DNA of 61,872 bases, taken from the NCBI GenBank assembly GCA_002011615.1, contig MTOH01000002.1, positions 271,526 through 333,397 of the forward strand, in the 5' to 3' direction. Source of the stretch: Candidatus Hydrothermus pacificus (lineage in GTDB: Bacteria > Hydrothermota > Hydrothermia > Hydrothermales > Hydrothermaceae). Made by a program: the position numbers and the translations under genes. Below the pieces are notes generated by a model. That model made no database searches. It had not been told where the DNA came from and saw nothing but the letters and a program-made list of their open reading frames with translations. How positions within the stretch are numbered: the first letter of the stretch is position 1; the number at the start of each line of letters is the position of its first letter. Shown piece by piece: positions 35,876 through 43,118 of the stretch.

Positions 35876-37168
35876 TTAAAACTCCACCTTTAAATTTAAA
35901 TAAAACTGGTCAAAATCCTTCCATGAGCCGAGGAGGGTGCCTGTGGTGCCGTCAAGTATAATAGCCCCCATGTTTATTTCTACATTATCATGAGGCTTAT
36001 AGGAAATTTCCGGTACAACAGCACCTCCATAGTCTTCTTCTGCACCTTCCCCGATACACGCAATTCCTGTTTTTAACCTATCCCTTAAGAATTTTTTCTC
36101 AATTCTACCTACTAGATATTCGTGAAGTTCTTCTCCTTTTTCAAAGAAAAATCCGTGATTCCACTGGAGGTTTATATAGATTCCATTGGTAAATGTATAA
36201 TCAAATCCGATAGTTGATTTCAAATAAGGGTTTTCAAACTTTTCTGGCATAATATGGGAAGATAAAGGAAAAGGAAGTTTTATCTTGTCGATAGGCATGA
36301 AGTATCCCAATTCCCCCCATATTCCGATGGAATAGAGTTCTCCCGCAAAATCAAAACCTATCATTTGAATTCTGGGGAAAAAGTATTCAATTATGGTCCG
36401 TTCAACTCCTGAGGTGTCCGGATAGATGAGTATGTTTTTAATCAGGGGAATGTTATCAAATCCGTAGAAGTATGATAATGAAAAATCCCACTTAAAAAGC
36501 TTTCCGTAAATTTTTCCTGCAAACATTGAGTTTTTGAAATTTTTTGATTCCGGATATATTATAGTATCTTTTATTCCGGGAGATAAGGAAGGAGAAAAAG
36601 AGTCTATTACCGGAAGTCTTGCCTGAAATATCGGAAAGCCTTCGGGCAAAAGTGGGGGAACAAATTCTGGAATAAGTACGCCTTCAAAAGTAAATTCCTT
36701 GGGTAAATACAGGTCAAAAACAACTGCTTCTGAAGGCATTTTTTTGCCGAAATCAAAAGGGTTCTGCAGGTCATAAGGGTTTAAAATGTCTGTGGGATTA
36801 AGTTTATCCGCAGTTCCCCATGATATTCTCTGCTTTCCTATCTTGAGGTCAAGGTTATTAAATATAAATCCGTAAATAGTAAGGTATAGTTCCCATATAT
36901 GAGGTTTTACATTAAAAGAAGGGGTTGAGAGTTCTGAAATACTGAATGCACTATTCTGTGCCCATAATCTAAAAAGTAAAGAGCCCGTAAAATCATATTT
37001 TTCAGCGGTCTGTGAGAATTCAATTTCAAATTGATGAAACATGTAGGGGACGGGTTTTATACTGTCCGTGGAAAAGATGTAATAGAAATTGTTTAATTTT
37101 GCTTCACCTCCTATTTCAACAGAGTAGAGGAGCCCTGAGAAAATTAAAAGACTGAATAATTTTCTCAT
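35876..37168 (-). CDS. DUF1302-like outer-membrane protein
   Basis: 430 residues with a signal peptide (MRKLFSLLIFSGLLYS) and repeated amphipathic strands ending in an aromatic-rich, F-terminated strand (FYLNLKVEF), as expected for a large outer-membrane barrel. The diagnostic segment KIGKQRISWGTADKLNPTD...NPYDLQNPF (about 107-133) is characteristic of DUF1302-like proteins, which accompany LolA-like (DUF1329-like) and MMPL genes. The likely role is the outer-membrane step of an RND-driven lipid pathway. It lies 8 bases after the LolA-like gene. Confidence 0.8.
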   Translation of the reverse strand: MRKLFSLLIFSGLLYSVEIGGEAKLNNFYYIFSTDSIKPVPYMFHQFEIEFSQTAEKYDFTGSLLFRLWAQNSAFSISELSTPSFNVKPHIWELYLTIYGFIFNNLDLKIGKQRISWGTADKLNPTDILNPYDLQNPFDFGKKMPSEAVVFDLYLPKEFTFEGVLIPEFVPPLLPEGFPIFQARLPVIDSFSPSLSPGIKDTIIYPESKNFKNSMFAGKIYGKLFKWDFSLSYFYGFDNIPLIKNILIYPDTSGVERTIIEYFFPRIQMIGFDFAGELYSIGIWGELGYFMPIDKIKLPFPLSSHIMPEKFENPYLKSTIGFDYTFTNGIYINLQWNHGFFFEKGEELHEYLVGRIEKKFLRDRLKTGIACIGEGAEEDYGGAVVPEISYKPHDNVEINMGAIILDGTTGTLLGSWKDFDQFYLNLKVEF

Positions 37169-37176
37169 CTTTCCCC

Positions 37177-37881
37177 CTATTTTGCCCTTTTTAAATTTCT
37201 CTTTGTGAAAATCTTGTCAGAAAGCCCCACATCAACATCTTCTTTAATGGTTTGCATTATGGTTTTATGTTTATCCTTTACATTTTCCATCTCAACCTCT
37301 CCGATTACCCAGTAGCTTTTTATCTGATTGAATTTTCTGTTCCTCATTATTTTGAAAAAATTGCCTCCTTTATCAAAGAACTTTATTGAATCCGGAAGAA
37401 AGACCTTTTTGTTTACAAACATTATGAGTTTTGAATAATTGACATCAGACTCGGGCTTGGGTAAGAGTTCAAGAACATACTGATTCTCGTTTTCTTCAAG
37501 AATTTTTGCATTATAATTTTTTGTAAACTCACTTTTTGCAAAGTCATTGTATGAAAAATCTGTTCCCATAAAAGGCTCGTTTTTAACATGAGATGCAATC
37601 CTCCTTATTTTCTTAAAAGCAGGCAGGTAAAGATAAAGTTCATTATCCGAAAGCACGAGAAATCCCACACCCTTTACATCCGCAGGGGCTCTGAAGACAA
37701 AGAGTTTTTTGTGCTTTCCCTTCATCCAGAACTTCATCTCTCTCTCCTTTTGAGAACCGTCAGATTCAACCAGAATCATCTTTACTTCAGAAACCCTGTC
37801 CTCTGGGGCATTGTAGGTATCCTCAACCTTTTTTAAAATCTCATTCCCTGTAAGCATTAAAAGTGCAAGAACAAAATTCAT
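37177..37881 (-). CDS. Outer-membrane lipoprotein-sorting (LolA-like) protein
   Basis: 234 residues with a short signal-like N terminus (MNFVLALLMLTG). It then follows the LolA_like family pattern: DGSQKEREMKFWMKGKHKKLFVFRAP, GVGFLVLSDNELYLYLPAFKKIRRI, MGTDFSYNDF, and late Tyr-Trp strands. Such proteins have a LolA/LppX half-barrel that carries lipid through the periplasm and are encoded with MMPL exporters. It is the first gene of the operon, with AAAAGGAGG before its ATG and a strong promoter about 200 bases upstream. Confidence 0.85.
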   Translation of the reverse strand: MNFVLALLMLTGNEILKKVEDTYNAPEDRVSEVKMILVESDGSQKEREMKFWMKGKHKKLFVFRAPADVKGVGFLVLSDNELYLYLPAFKKIRRIASHVKNEPFMGTDFSYNDFAKSEFTKNYNAKILEENENQYVLELLPKPESDVNYSKLIMFVNKKVFLPDSIKFFDKGGNFFKIMRNRKFNQIKSYWVIGEVEMENVKDKHKTIMQTIKEDVDVGLSDKIFTKRNLKRAK

Positions 37882-37928
37882 TCTAAAAACCTCCTTTTAT
37901 TCAAAACGGGAGTATGGGGAAAGAGTAG

Positions 37929-37995
37929 AAGGAAAATTTCCACACCCTTAACCCCATACCCCTCCTTCCCCGGGAGGAAGGAAAGTTTGCTTCGC
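37929..37995 (-). promoter_or_regulatory. Structured leader of the LolA-like/MMPL operon
   Basis: The roughly 200-base leader contains two adjacent hairpins: CCTTCC/GGAAGG around CCGGGA (about 37963-37980) and TTGC-TTC-GCAA (about 37988-37998). A pyrimidine-rich ACCCCATACCCCT stretch lies beside them. They may be a repeat-type palindrome or an attenuator-like structure. No recognised riboswitch was seen. Confidence 0.3.
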
Positions 37996-38087
37996 AAGCA
38001 CCAATGGTTAATGGTTTGTACTTAATTATTTTATTTTTACACTTCGCATCATTATTACGCATCAGTTTTACGCAATGCATAATTAAT

Positions 38088-38116
38088 ATAATACGGGAAA
38101 ATTTTGAATTTGTCAA
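38088..38116 (-). promoter_or_regulatory. Promoter of the LolA-like/DUF1302/PhaR/MMPL operon
   Basis: Minus strand TTGACA (38116-38111) and TATTAT (38093-38088) with a 17-base spacer. It lies just beyond the stop of the broken hepT gene and about 200 bases before the first gene of the export operon. Confidence 0.75.
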
Positions 38117-38123
38117 GGGGGTA

Positions 38124-38578
38124 TTATTTAGATTTACCAAATTTAGAGGTCATATAGTTTTTCACTTCTTCTATAAAATTTTGATAAACTTTTTTCCCTT
38201 CTTTGATAAATTTTTTTACGGAATTCCATCTTATATCCAGATATTCGTGAGCAAGTATGTTTCGCAATTTTACCCATTTCGAAATCTTTTGTATATTTTG
38301 CTTGTTAAATTCTTTAATAAAGGAAAGAGAAAGAACTATTTCTCTATAAGTTTCTGGGAAGTTTCTGGGAGTGTGAGATTTTCCATCTCAATAATTAATT
38401 TGGCAATATCTATGGATGAATTTATTATATTCTCAATCCACCTTTCCAGTTCTCTTCTTTTTCTGCGATCTTTGTTATATATCTCCCATGTAATTTCTTC
38501 ATAGATTTTCCAATCCTTTACTTCATTTTTCAGGAAAGAAAGATGTTTTAAAAGTCTTTCCTTTATTTCTTCTTTCAT
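38124..38578 (-). pseudogene. HepT-like HEPN toxin, frameshifted by an 11-bp tandem duplication
   Basis: HepT (DUF86) is the HEPN-type RNase toxin of MntA-HepT pairs. The first 80 codons from ATG 38578 encode the N-terminal helices and end LTLPETSQKLIEK-stop (38336). The rest of the family, including the catalytic RxxxxH as RNILAH and the end EEVKNYM, continues in another frame to a stop at 38124-38126. The cause is visible: AAGTTTCTGGG occurs twice in tandem at 38348-38369. Removing one copy restores LPETYREIVLSLSF and one frame of about 147 residues. As read, the toxin is inactive. Confidence 0.88.
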
Positions 38579-38982
38579 AACTTTTTAATTAATTCATTTA
38601 TAACTTCTTCCCGATAGTCTATTGCCTGGGAACTTACATAGATAAGAAAGTCAAGGAAAAGTCCAGCGTCCTTTATTATAATGGGTTTTCCCCTTAACGC
38701 ACTGAACGCGATTGAAGCAGGTGCTCTGTTCAAAACAAGTAGTTCCACATTTCTTTTCAAAATTTTTTCCAAATCCTCCCAAATCTCGTCTTCCTTCTCA
38801 TAATAAACAGGTTCTTCAAATTCACAGGGTTTTCTTGTGGAAGGATAGAAATATACTGCTATATCAACATCGGACAATTTACCCGCCCTCCCCTTTGCGT
38901 AGGAACCGAAAAGAAAAGCAAATGCTATATCTTCCCTTTGTAAAAAATATTTTTTTAATCTATTTATCGGAAGGCCTGCCAT
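38575..38982 (-). CDS. MntA-like nucleotidyltransferase antitoxin
   Basis: 135 residues from ATG 38982 (a TTG at 39021 would add 13 residues and overlap the neighbour). The minimal nucleotidyltransferase motif is present: GSYAKGRAGKLSDVDIAV, with G26-S27 and D38/D40. A C-terminal helical region follows. MntA antitoxins AMPylate a tyrosine in the HepT toxin to neutralise it. The stop overlaps the hepT start by 4 bases, the normal arrangement. The antitoxin is intact while its toxin is broken. Confidence 0.88.
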   Translation of the reverse strand: MAGLPINRLKKYFLQREDIAFAFLFGSYAKGRAGKLSDVDIAVYFYPSTRKPCEFEEPVYYEKEDEIWEDLEKILKRNVELLVLNRAPASIAFSALRGKPIIIKDAGLFLDFLIYVSSQAIDYREEVINELIKKL

Positions 38983-38992
38983 CTGATATTTA

Positions 38993-39941
38993 TCATAAAG
39001 AAAACAGAAATCCCTTTTCAAACAAGTTCCTTATCATAAGCAAATATGCTGAAAATTCCTCCTGTATGCAAAAATAAGATTTTTTTAATTCTTTTGATTC
39101 ATTGAGCATTCCGTAAAAGGCTTTGCCCGTATAAACAGGGTCGAGAATTATGCCATATTTTGCCATCTCTTTAATTGTTTCAATTTCCTCTTCATAGGGG
39201 ATTGCATATCCTGCTCCTATATAACCTTCTATTAATTCAATATCTTCTGGAGTTACACTCACAGGAAGCCCGTATTTCTCTATTGCCCTTTCACAAATTT
39301 GCTCTATTTTCCCTTTGAAGAATTTTATTGAATCGCAGACAATTATGCCTATGAGCCTAACATTCACATTTAAAAGTTTTTTACCCAGCAGAAGACCTGC
39401 ATATGTTCCTCCGGAGCCCACGGCAAGATAAATAGCCTCTATATTTTCTTTTTCAACAAATTCTTTAATCTCTTCCATCCGGAATTATATAGGGTTTCCT
39501 GCCCTGTCTTTTCAATTCCTCTGCAAGTTCTTCCATTATCTCATTTATTCTTTCCTTATATTCTTCACAGGTGACATATTTTATCTTTGCTGACATGAGT
39601 TTATCCAGCAGGAGGTTTCCCTGAGGAATTTCTGGAGGAATGCCTCTTAAAACAAGGTGAACATCAAAATCCGTTTTTCTACCTGCATATACGGTTGCCC
39701 TGCAATGGTTGGATTGTATTCCACCACAGGTTATAAGTGCATCACATCCTTTTTCTTTTGCATCGGAAAGACAGTATTCAAGTTTCCTTATCTTGTTCCC
39801 GGATGATATAAAACCTGTATAGTCATCCCTTTTTATATATATTTTCACAGAGTGAGGAAAATTTTCCAGGAGTTCAATGGGAGTGGGCTTCCATGCAAGA
39901 TTTATCTTCCTCTTTTTTAATTTTTCCACTATCTCTTTCAT
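38993..39941 (-). pseudogene. D-cysteine desulfhydrase/ACC deaminase-like PLP enzyme, disrupted
   Basis: Two frames together cover one PLP fold-type II enzyme. The first (39941-39465) has WKPTPIELL, the PLP-lysine segment SGNKIRKLEY and GGIQSNHCRA, and runs out at KPYIIPDGRD. The second (39478-38993) starts in the following domain with EEIKEF...AIYLAVGSGGTYAGLLLG and continues to LDPVYTGKAF. Between them the family normally has GGSNxxGxxGY of about a dozen residues, which is missing, so a short deletion shifted the frame. The 5' end lacks a ribosome site. The product cannot be a normal enzyme as read. Confidence 0.8.
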
Positions 39942-39980
39942 AGTTTTTAATTATTAAGAAAATCAAAAACTGAATTCCAC

Positions 39981-40500
39981 CCCGCAAGTTGACTCATCAA
40001 AAATCTAACCGAAATAGATTCGTTAAACATCACATAAGAATCTAACCCAACGTTGGAGGATGAAATCCCCCAAACCCCTGAAATAAAAAATTAAATTATA
40101 TTAAATTAAAATAAAAATATTGGGGGAGTTTGAGGGGGTTTTACCCCTCAACACCCAGGTATGGACATGAGAGCGAGGAATCAATTGACAAAAGTGGTGA
40201 AAGAAAGATATATGAGGGCGTCCAAGAAGGAAAAAGGTGAGATTCTGTTGGAAAACGCTGAATTTCATGTCTTCTCATAGATTGAAGCCATTTATAACAG
40301 AAAAACAAAGATAAAACTAAAGAAGGATATACAAAAATCTTGATCCGGTTTCGCTTCTTGCAAAAATAAACAAAATTTTAAACGAACCCTTTAAAATAGA
40401 AAAAAATAAAAAGAAATATTTGACCCCAACCTGCTCTATACAGTATTTTTTATCTTTTCTAAAGAAAATTAGATTTTTATATGAGCCTGCAGGTATTTAA
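39981..40500 (+). mobile_element. Degenerate insertion sequence, relic 3 (most complete copy)
   Basis: About 520 bases that fill most of the gap 39942-40557. The left terminus is CTCATCAAAAATCTAACC (39993-40010). The right terminus is TTAGATTTTTATATGAG (40469-40485), its imperfect inverse. Inside are an imperfect G/C-run inverted repeat (about 40060-40150), a 39-codon transposase N-terminal remnant, a large deletion and the transposase C-terminal remnant. The last transposase codons overlap the right inverted repeat (reading KKIRFLYEPAGI, stop at 40498-40500). It is not functional. Confidence 0.75.
40161..40500 (+). pseudogene. Transposase remnant (N- and C-terminal pieces)
   Basis: ATG 40161 opens 39 codons, starting MDMRARNQLTKVVKERYM and continuing RASKKEKGEILLEN. 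This N terminus is of the kind seen in integrase-core DDE transposases. It stops at TAG 40278. Out of frame further on, codons from about 40338 encode LDPVSLLAKINKIL...KIRFLYEPAGI, a plausible C terminus. The catalytic core is absent. The family is uncertain; IS481/ISNCY-like is my best guess. Confidence 0.6.
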
Positions 40501-40502
40501 AT

Positions 40503-40532
40503 TTGAAATAAAACCTTTTCCTTCCCTATAAT
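40503..40532 (+). promoter_or_regulatory. Promoter of the small barrel gene, abutting the IS relic
   Basis: TTGAAA at 40503-40508 and TATAAT at 40527-40532 with an 18-base spacer. The -35 box begins three bases beyond the transposase stop codon at the right end of relic 3, so the element may have contributed to the promoter. Confidence 0.55.
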
Positions 40533-40557
40533 TTTATTGCTTAAAAAAGGAGGCAAA

Positions 40558-41106
40558 ATGAAAAAGTTGTTTGCAGTGGTAGTAATAATGAGTATGGCTG
40601 GTGCTGTAGATGCAAAAAGCCTGCGGGGCTCTCTGGGGCTCGGTATAGGCTGGACCCCAACTGCATATATGAATGCGATTGGATTTCCTGGGCCTGATTT
40701 TGTGATGATGAAATTTGGATTCTCAGAAAAACTTACCTTTGAGCCCATGCTCGGGTTTAATTTTAAATCAGTTTCAGATGGGACCTCTGATTCAGGTAGT
40801 AAAATAGAACTTCAGTTTCTAATTGATTATTTATTCAGGGGACACAAGAAAACAAATCTTTACTTAAAAGGTGGACTTGGATTTATGGTTGACTCTCCTT
40901 TATATGACACCCCTTATTCCTCAGCCTTTACCTTTGGAATTCCCTTTGGATTTGGAATAGAGCATTTTGTATCTGATTACTTCTCCATAGGTCTTGATGC
41001 AGTTTCAGGGTTTTACTATACAAGCCAGAATGACCCTGATGGGAACATTACTTCCTTCAATCTTGGAAACAACCAGATAAATCTCTATCTTATGTGGTAC
41101 TACTAA
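40558..41106 (+). CDS. Small outer-membrane beta-barrel protein
   Basis: 182 residues. ATG 40558 is chosen because AAAAGGAGG lies just upstream and a clean signal peptide follows (MKKLFAVVVIMSMAGAVDAKS). The mature part alternates hydrophobic and polar residues in glycine-rich strands (SLGLGIGWTP, FLIDYLFRGHKKTNLYLKGGLGF, PFGFGIEHFVSDYFSIGLD) and ends in the aromatic strand INLYLMWYY, as in eight-strand barrels. The function is not recognised. It stands alone between the IS relic and a convergent gene. Confidence 0.75.
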   Translation: MKKLFAVVVIMSMAGAVDAKSLRGSLGLGIGWTPTAYMNAIGFPGPDFVMMKFGFSEKLTFEPMLGFNFKSVSDGTSDSGSKIELQFLIDYLFRGHKKTNLYLKGGLGFMVDSPLYDTPYSSAFTFGIPFGFGIEHFVSDYFSIGLDAVSGFYYTSQNDPDGNITSFNLGNNQINLYLMWYY

Positions 41107-41135
41107 AATTATAGAATAGAGAGGGGGAGAGGAGT

Positions 41136-41555
41136 TTAATCAAGCTTTATATAAAATTTTTTGATATTTTTTCTTCCTTTTCTTTCAAAGTCAAATTTAC
41201 TTGTGATTTTTTGAACAATAAAAAGCCCCAATCCTCTTTCTTTTTTTGAAACTTTTTTCTCATCAAAACTCATTTCTTTACCTTTTTTAAAAATAAAGGG
41301 TTTGCCCTGGTCTTCAAAGCATATAATAAGATTTTTATCGTCTTTTTCTATTTTAAGTTTTACAGGACCTTTTTTAAATTTGTAAGAGTGTTCCACTATG
41401 TTTGATAAAATTTCATCAACCACGGTGATACAATCGTATATTTTATCTTGAGAAACCCTGTAATTTTCAAGATTTTCTTTTAAAATCTTTCTCAATTCAT
41501 TAAATTTTGTAAAAGGAGCGATTGTATGAAATTCAAATATTTTTTTCTTTCTCAT
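41136..41555 (-). CDS. RsbW/SpoIIAB-like ATP-binding (anti-sigma) protein
   Basis: 139-residue stand-alone HATPase_c_2 domain. N-box VVDEILSNIVEHSY (about 45-58), G1 box FEDQGKPF and G2 box ERGLGLFIVQKI are all present. Such proteins are serine kinases of anti-anti-sigma factors or anti-sigma factors in partner-switching systems. No STAS-domain antagonist or sigma factor is encoded beside it, so the target is unknown. It begins 2 bases after the preceding barrel gene on the same strand and could be co-transcribed with it. Confidence 0.82.
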   Translation of the reverse strand: MRKKKIFEFHTIAPFTKFNELRKILKENLENYRVSQDKIYDCITVVDEILSNIVEHSYKFKKGPVKLKIEKDDKNLIICFEDQGKPFIFKKGKEMSFDEKKVSKKERGLGLFIVQKITSKFDFERKGRKNIKKFYIKLD

Positions 41556-41557
41556 AA

Positions 41558-43021
41558 TTAATCCCAGAGATTTGCCGATGCAAAAAGTGTAAAATGGGTT
41601 GAGTAAAAGTTAAAACCTTCAAGCAGGTAAAACTTCTGGTTAAAAATATTGTTTACCCTGAAAGTTATAAAAAGGGCATCAAAAAAGTTTGCCTTGACCT
41701 CGCAGGAGTTCATATTTGTTTTTTCTGTTAAAAAGGTGGAGTATTCAAAAACAAGTTTTACTTTTTCCTTAACTTTCTTTTCCAGTCCCACGCTTATCTT
41801 TGTGCTTAGATTTGGATAGAAATTTTCAAGGGTATTGTATATTAATGAGGATTTCAAATAACTGTTATTGAGAAATAAAAGATTCCCTGTATCCATATAG
41901 ATGTTGGTTTGAAAAGAATGAAATCTGGCACTCAGTGTGTCATAGCGGGGAATATCATAAGTAAAAGTATCAATTTCATAGGGCAGGATTTTTAAAATTC
42001 GCATGTCTTTAACATCTGCGTATTCATAAACAAAATTTATGTTTTTAAAGTTTTCATCAAAAATATAAATGCCAGAAGAGTTTCTCCTTTCTCTTTCAGG
42101 ATAAGGGGTAGAGTAGAGAGGAAAAATACCTGATTCTATTACAGGATTGGGGAATAAAAGCATGGACGAAAAAAAAGGAACAAATACAACCCTTTTTATT
42201 GTGAAATTAAATGCGGTTTCAATTAAAAATTGGTTGTGAAGCTTTTTGTCTCTTTCATAATCAAAATTTATGTAAAAAAACCTCTTGAAGTTGACTCCAA
42301 ACTCTCCACCGAATCTGTATTTTTCTTTCTCCTTTTGGTATTTCAGAACCTTGTTTCTTAAAGTTAAATTGAAATTCAACAATTTATAAGTAAAATTTAA
42401 AGTAATTTCTGATTTTAACTGAGAAATAGAGGAGTGTTCTAAAAGGTTATTAATATATTGATAATCAGTATAAATCTTTAAATTCCTAATGTAATAGTTG
42501 AATTTGTATGCTTCAAATCTCTCTTTCTGAGGCAGATTAATCGTCAAATAATAGAAGGGGTAATCAAAATCTGAATGATAATAAAGAAAATCAAAGGTAT
42601 TTTCCCTGTATCCCTGGAAAAAATAATGATGCTGAACAACTGTGCCCATTTCAGAAAAAACCTTTGAAGTATATATATCATAGCCGGTTCTGAACCTGAG
42701 AAAATTTCTAAAAAGTTCTCTTTGAAAGGAAAAACCATTCAAATTGCTTTCATATCTGTCTCTTTCAGAATAGACAGATACAATTGTCTGGGAATCAGGA
42801 TAGGTTATTTTATTGTCTTTAAACAATAGAAGGCTTTTATGAGCAGAATTAATTGCGAGTTCAAAATCCTTATTTAGAGGCATGAAAAAAGGAATTCCAT
42901 CCTTAAAATAATCCCATCTTAAAGAATAATCAGAGGAGAAATAGTTATAAAAATCCTGTGAGCCTGCAAAAGGTTCTTTTGAAAAGAGAAAATTAATCAA
43001 AAATAATAAAACCCAATTCAT
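41558..43021 (-). CDS. Putative large outer-membrane beta-barrel protein
   Basis: 487 residues with a short signal peptide (MNWVLLFLINFLFSKEP). The rest is dense in aromatic residues arranged as alternating amphipathic strands (FRTGYDIYTSKVF, YYIRNLKIYTDYQYI, FGVNFKRFFYINFDYE), ending in FTLFASANLWD. The late VNNIFNQKFYLLEGF resembles the final strands of TonB-dependent receptors, but no plug domain or TonB box is present. I do not recognise the family. It is 2 bases ahead of the RsbW-like gene on the same strand. Confidence 0.65.
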   Translation of the reverse strand: MNWVLLFLINFLFSKEPFAGSQDFYNYFSSDYSLRWDYFKDGIPFFMPLNKDFELAINSAHKSLLLFKDNKITYPDSQTIVSVYSERDRYESNLNGFSFQRELFRNFLRFRTGYDIYTSKVFSEMGTVVQHHYFFQGYRENTFDFLYYHSDFDYPFYYLTINLPQKERFEAYKFNYYIRNLKIYTDYQYINNLLEHSSISQLKSEITLNFTYKLLNFNLTLRNKVLKYQKEKEKYRFGGEFGVNFKRFFYINFDYERDKKLHNQFLIETAFNFTIKRVVFVPFFSSMLLFPNPVIESGIFPLYSTPYPERERRNSSGIYIFDENFKNINFVYEYADVKDMRILKILPYEIDTFTYDIPRYDTLSARFHSFQTNIYMDTGNLLFLNNSYLKSSLIYNTLENFYPNLSTKISVGLEKKVKEKVKLVFEYSTFLTEKTNMNSCEVKANFFDALFITFRVNNIFNQKFYLLEGFNFYSTHFTLFASANLWD

Positions 43022-43118
43022 AATGAAAAGAGGAGTTAATTAGAAAAATATCATAATGCTTTGAATTCAGAATATTCAATTAAATCAGGGTTTATATGTC
43101 AAGTTAACATAAGATAAA

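Noticed and set aside
37882-38087. Riboswitch in the long leader of the LolA-like operon
   Set aside because: Hairpins are present, but no known aptamer core or terminator/anti-terminator pair could be recognised.
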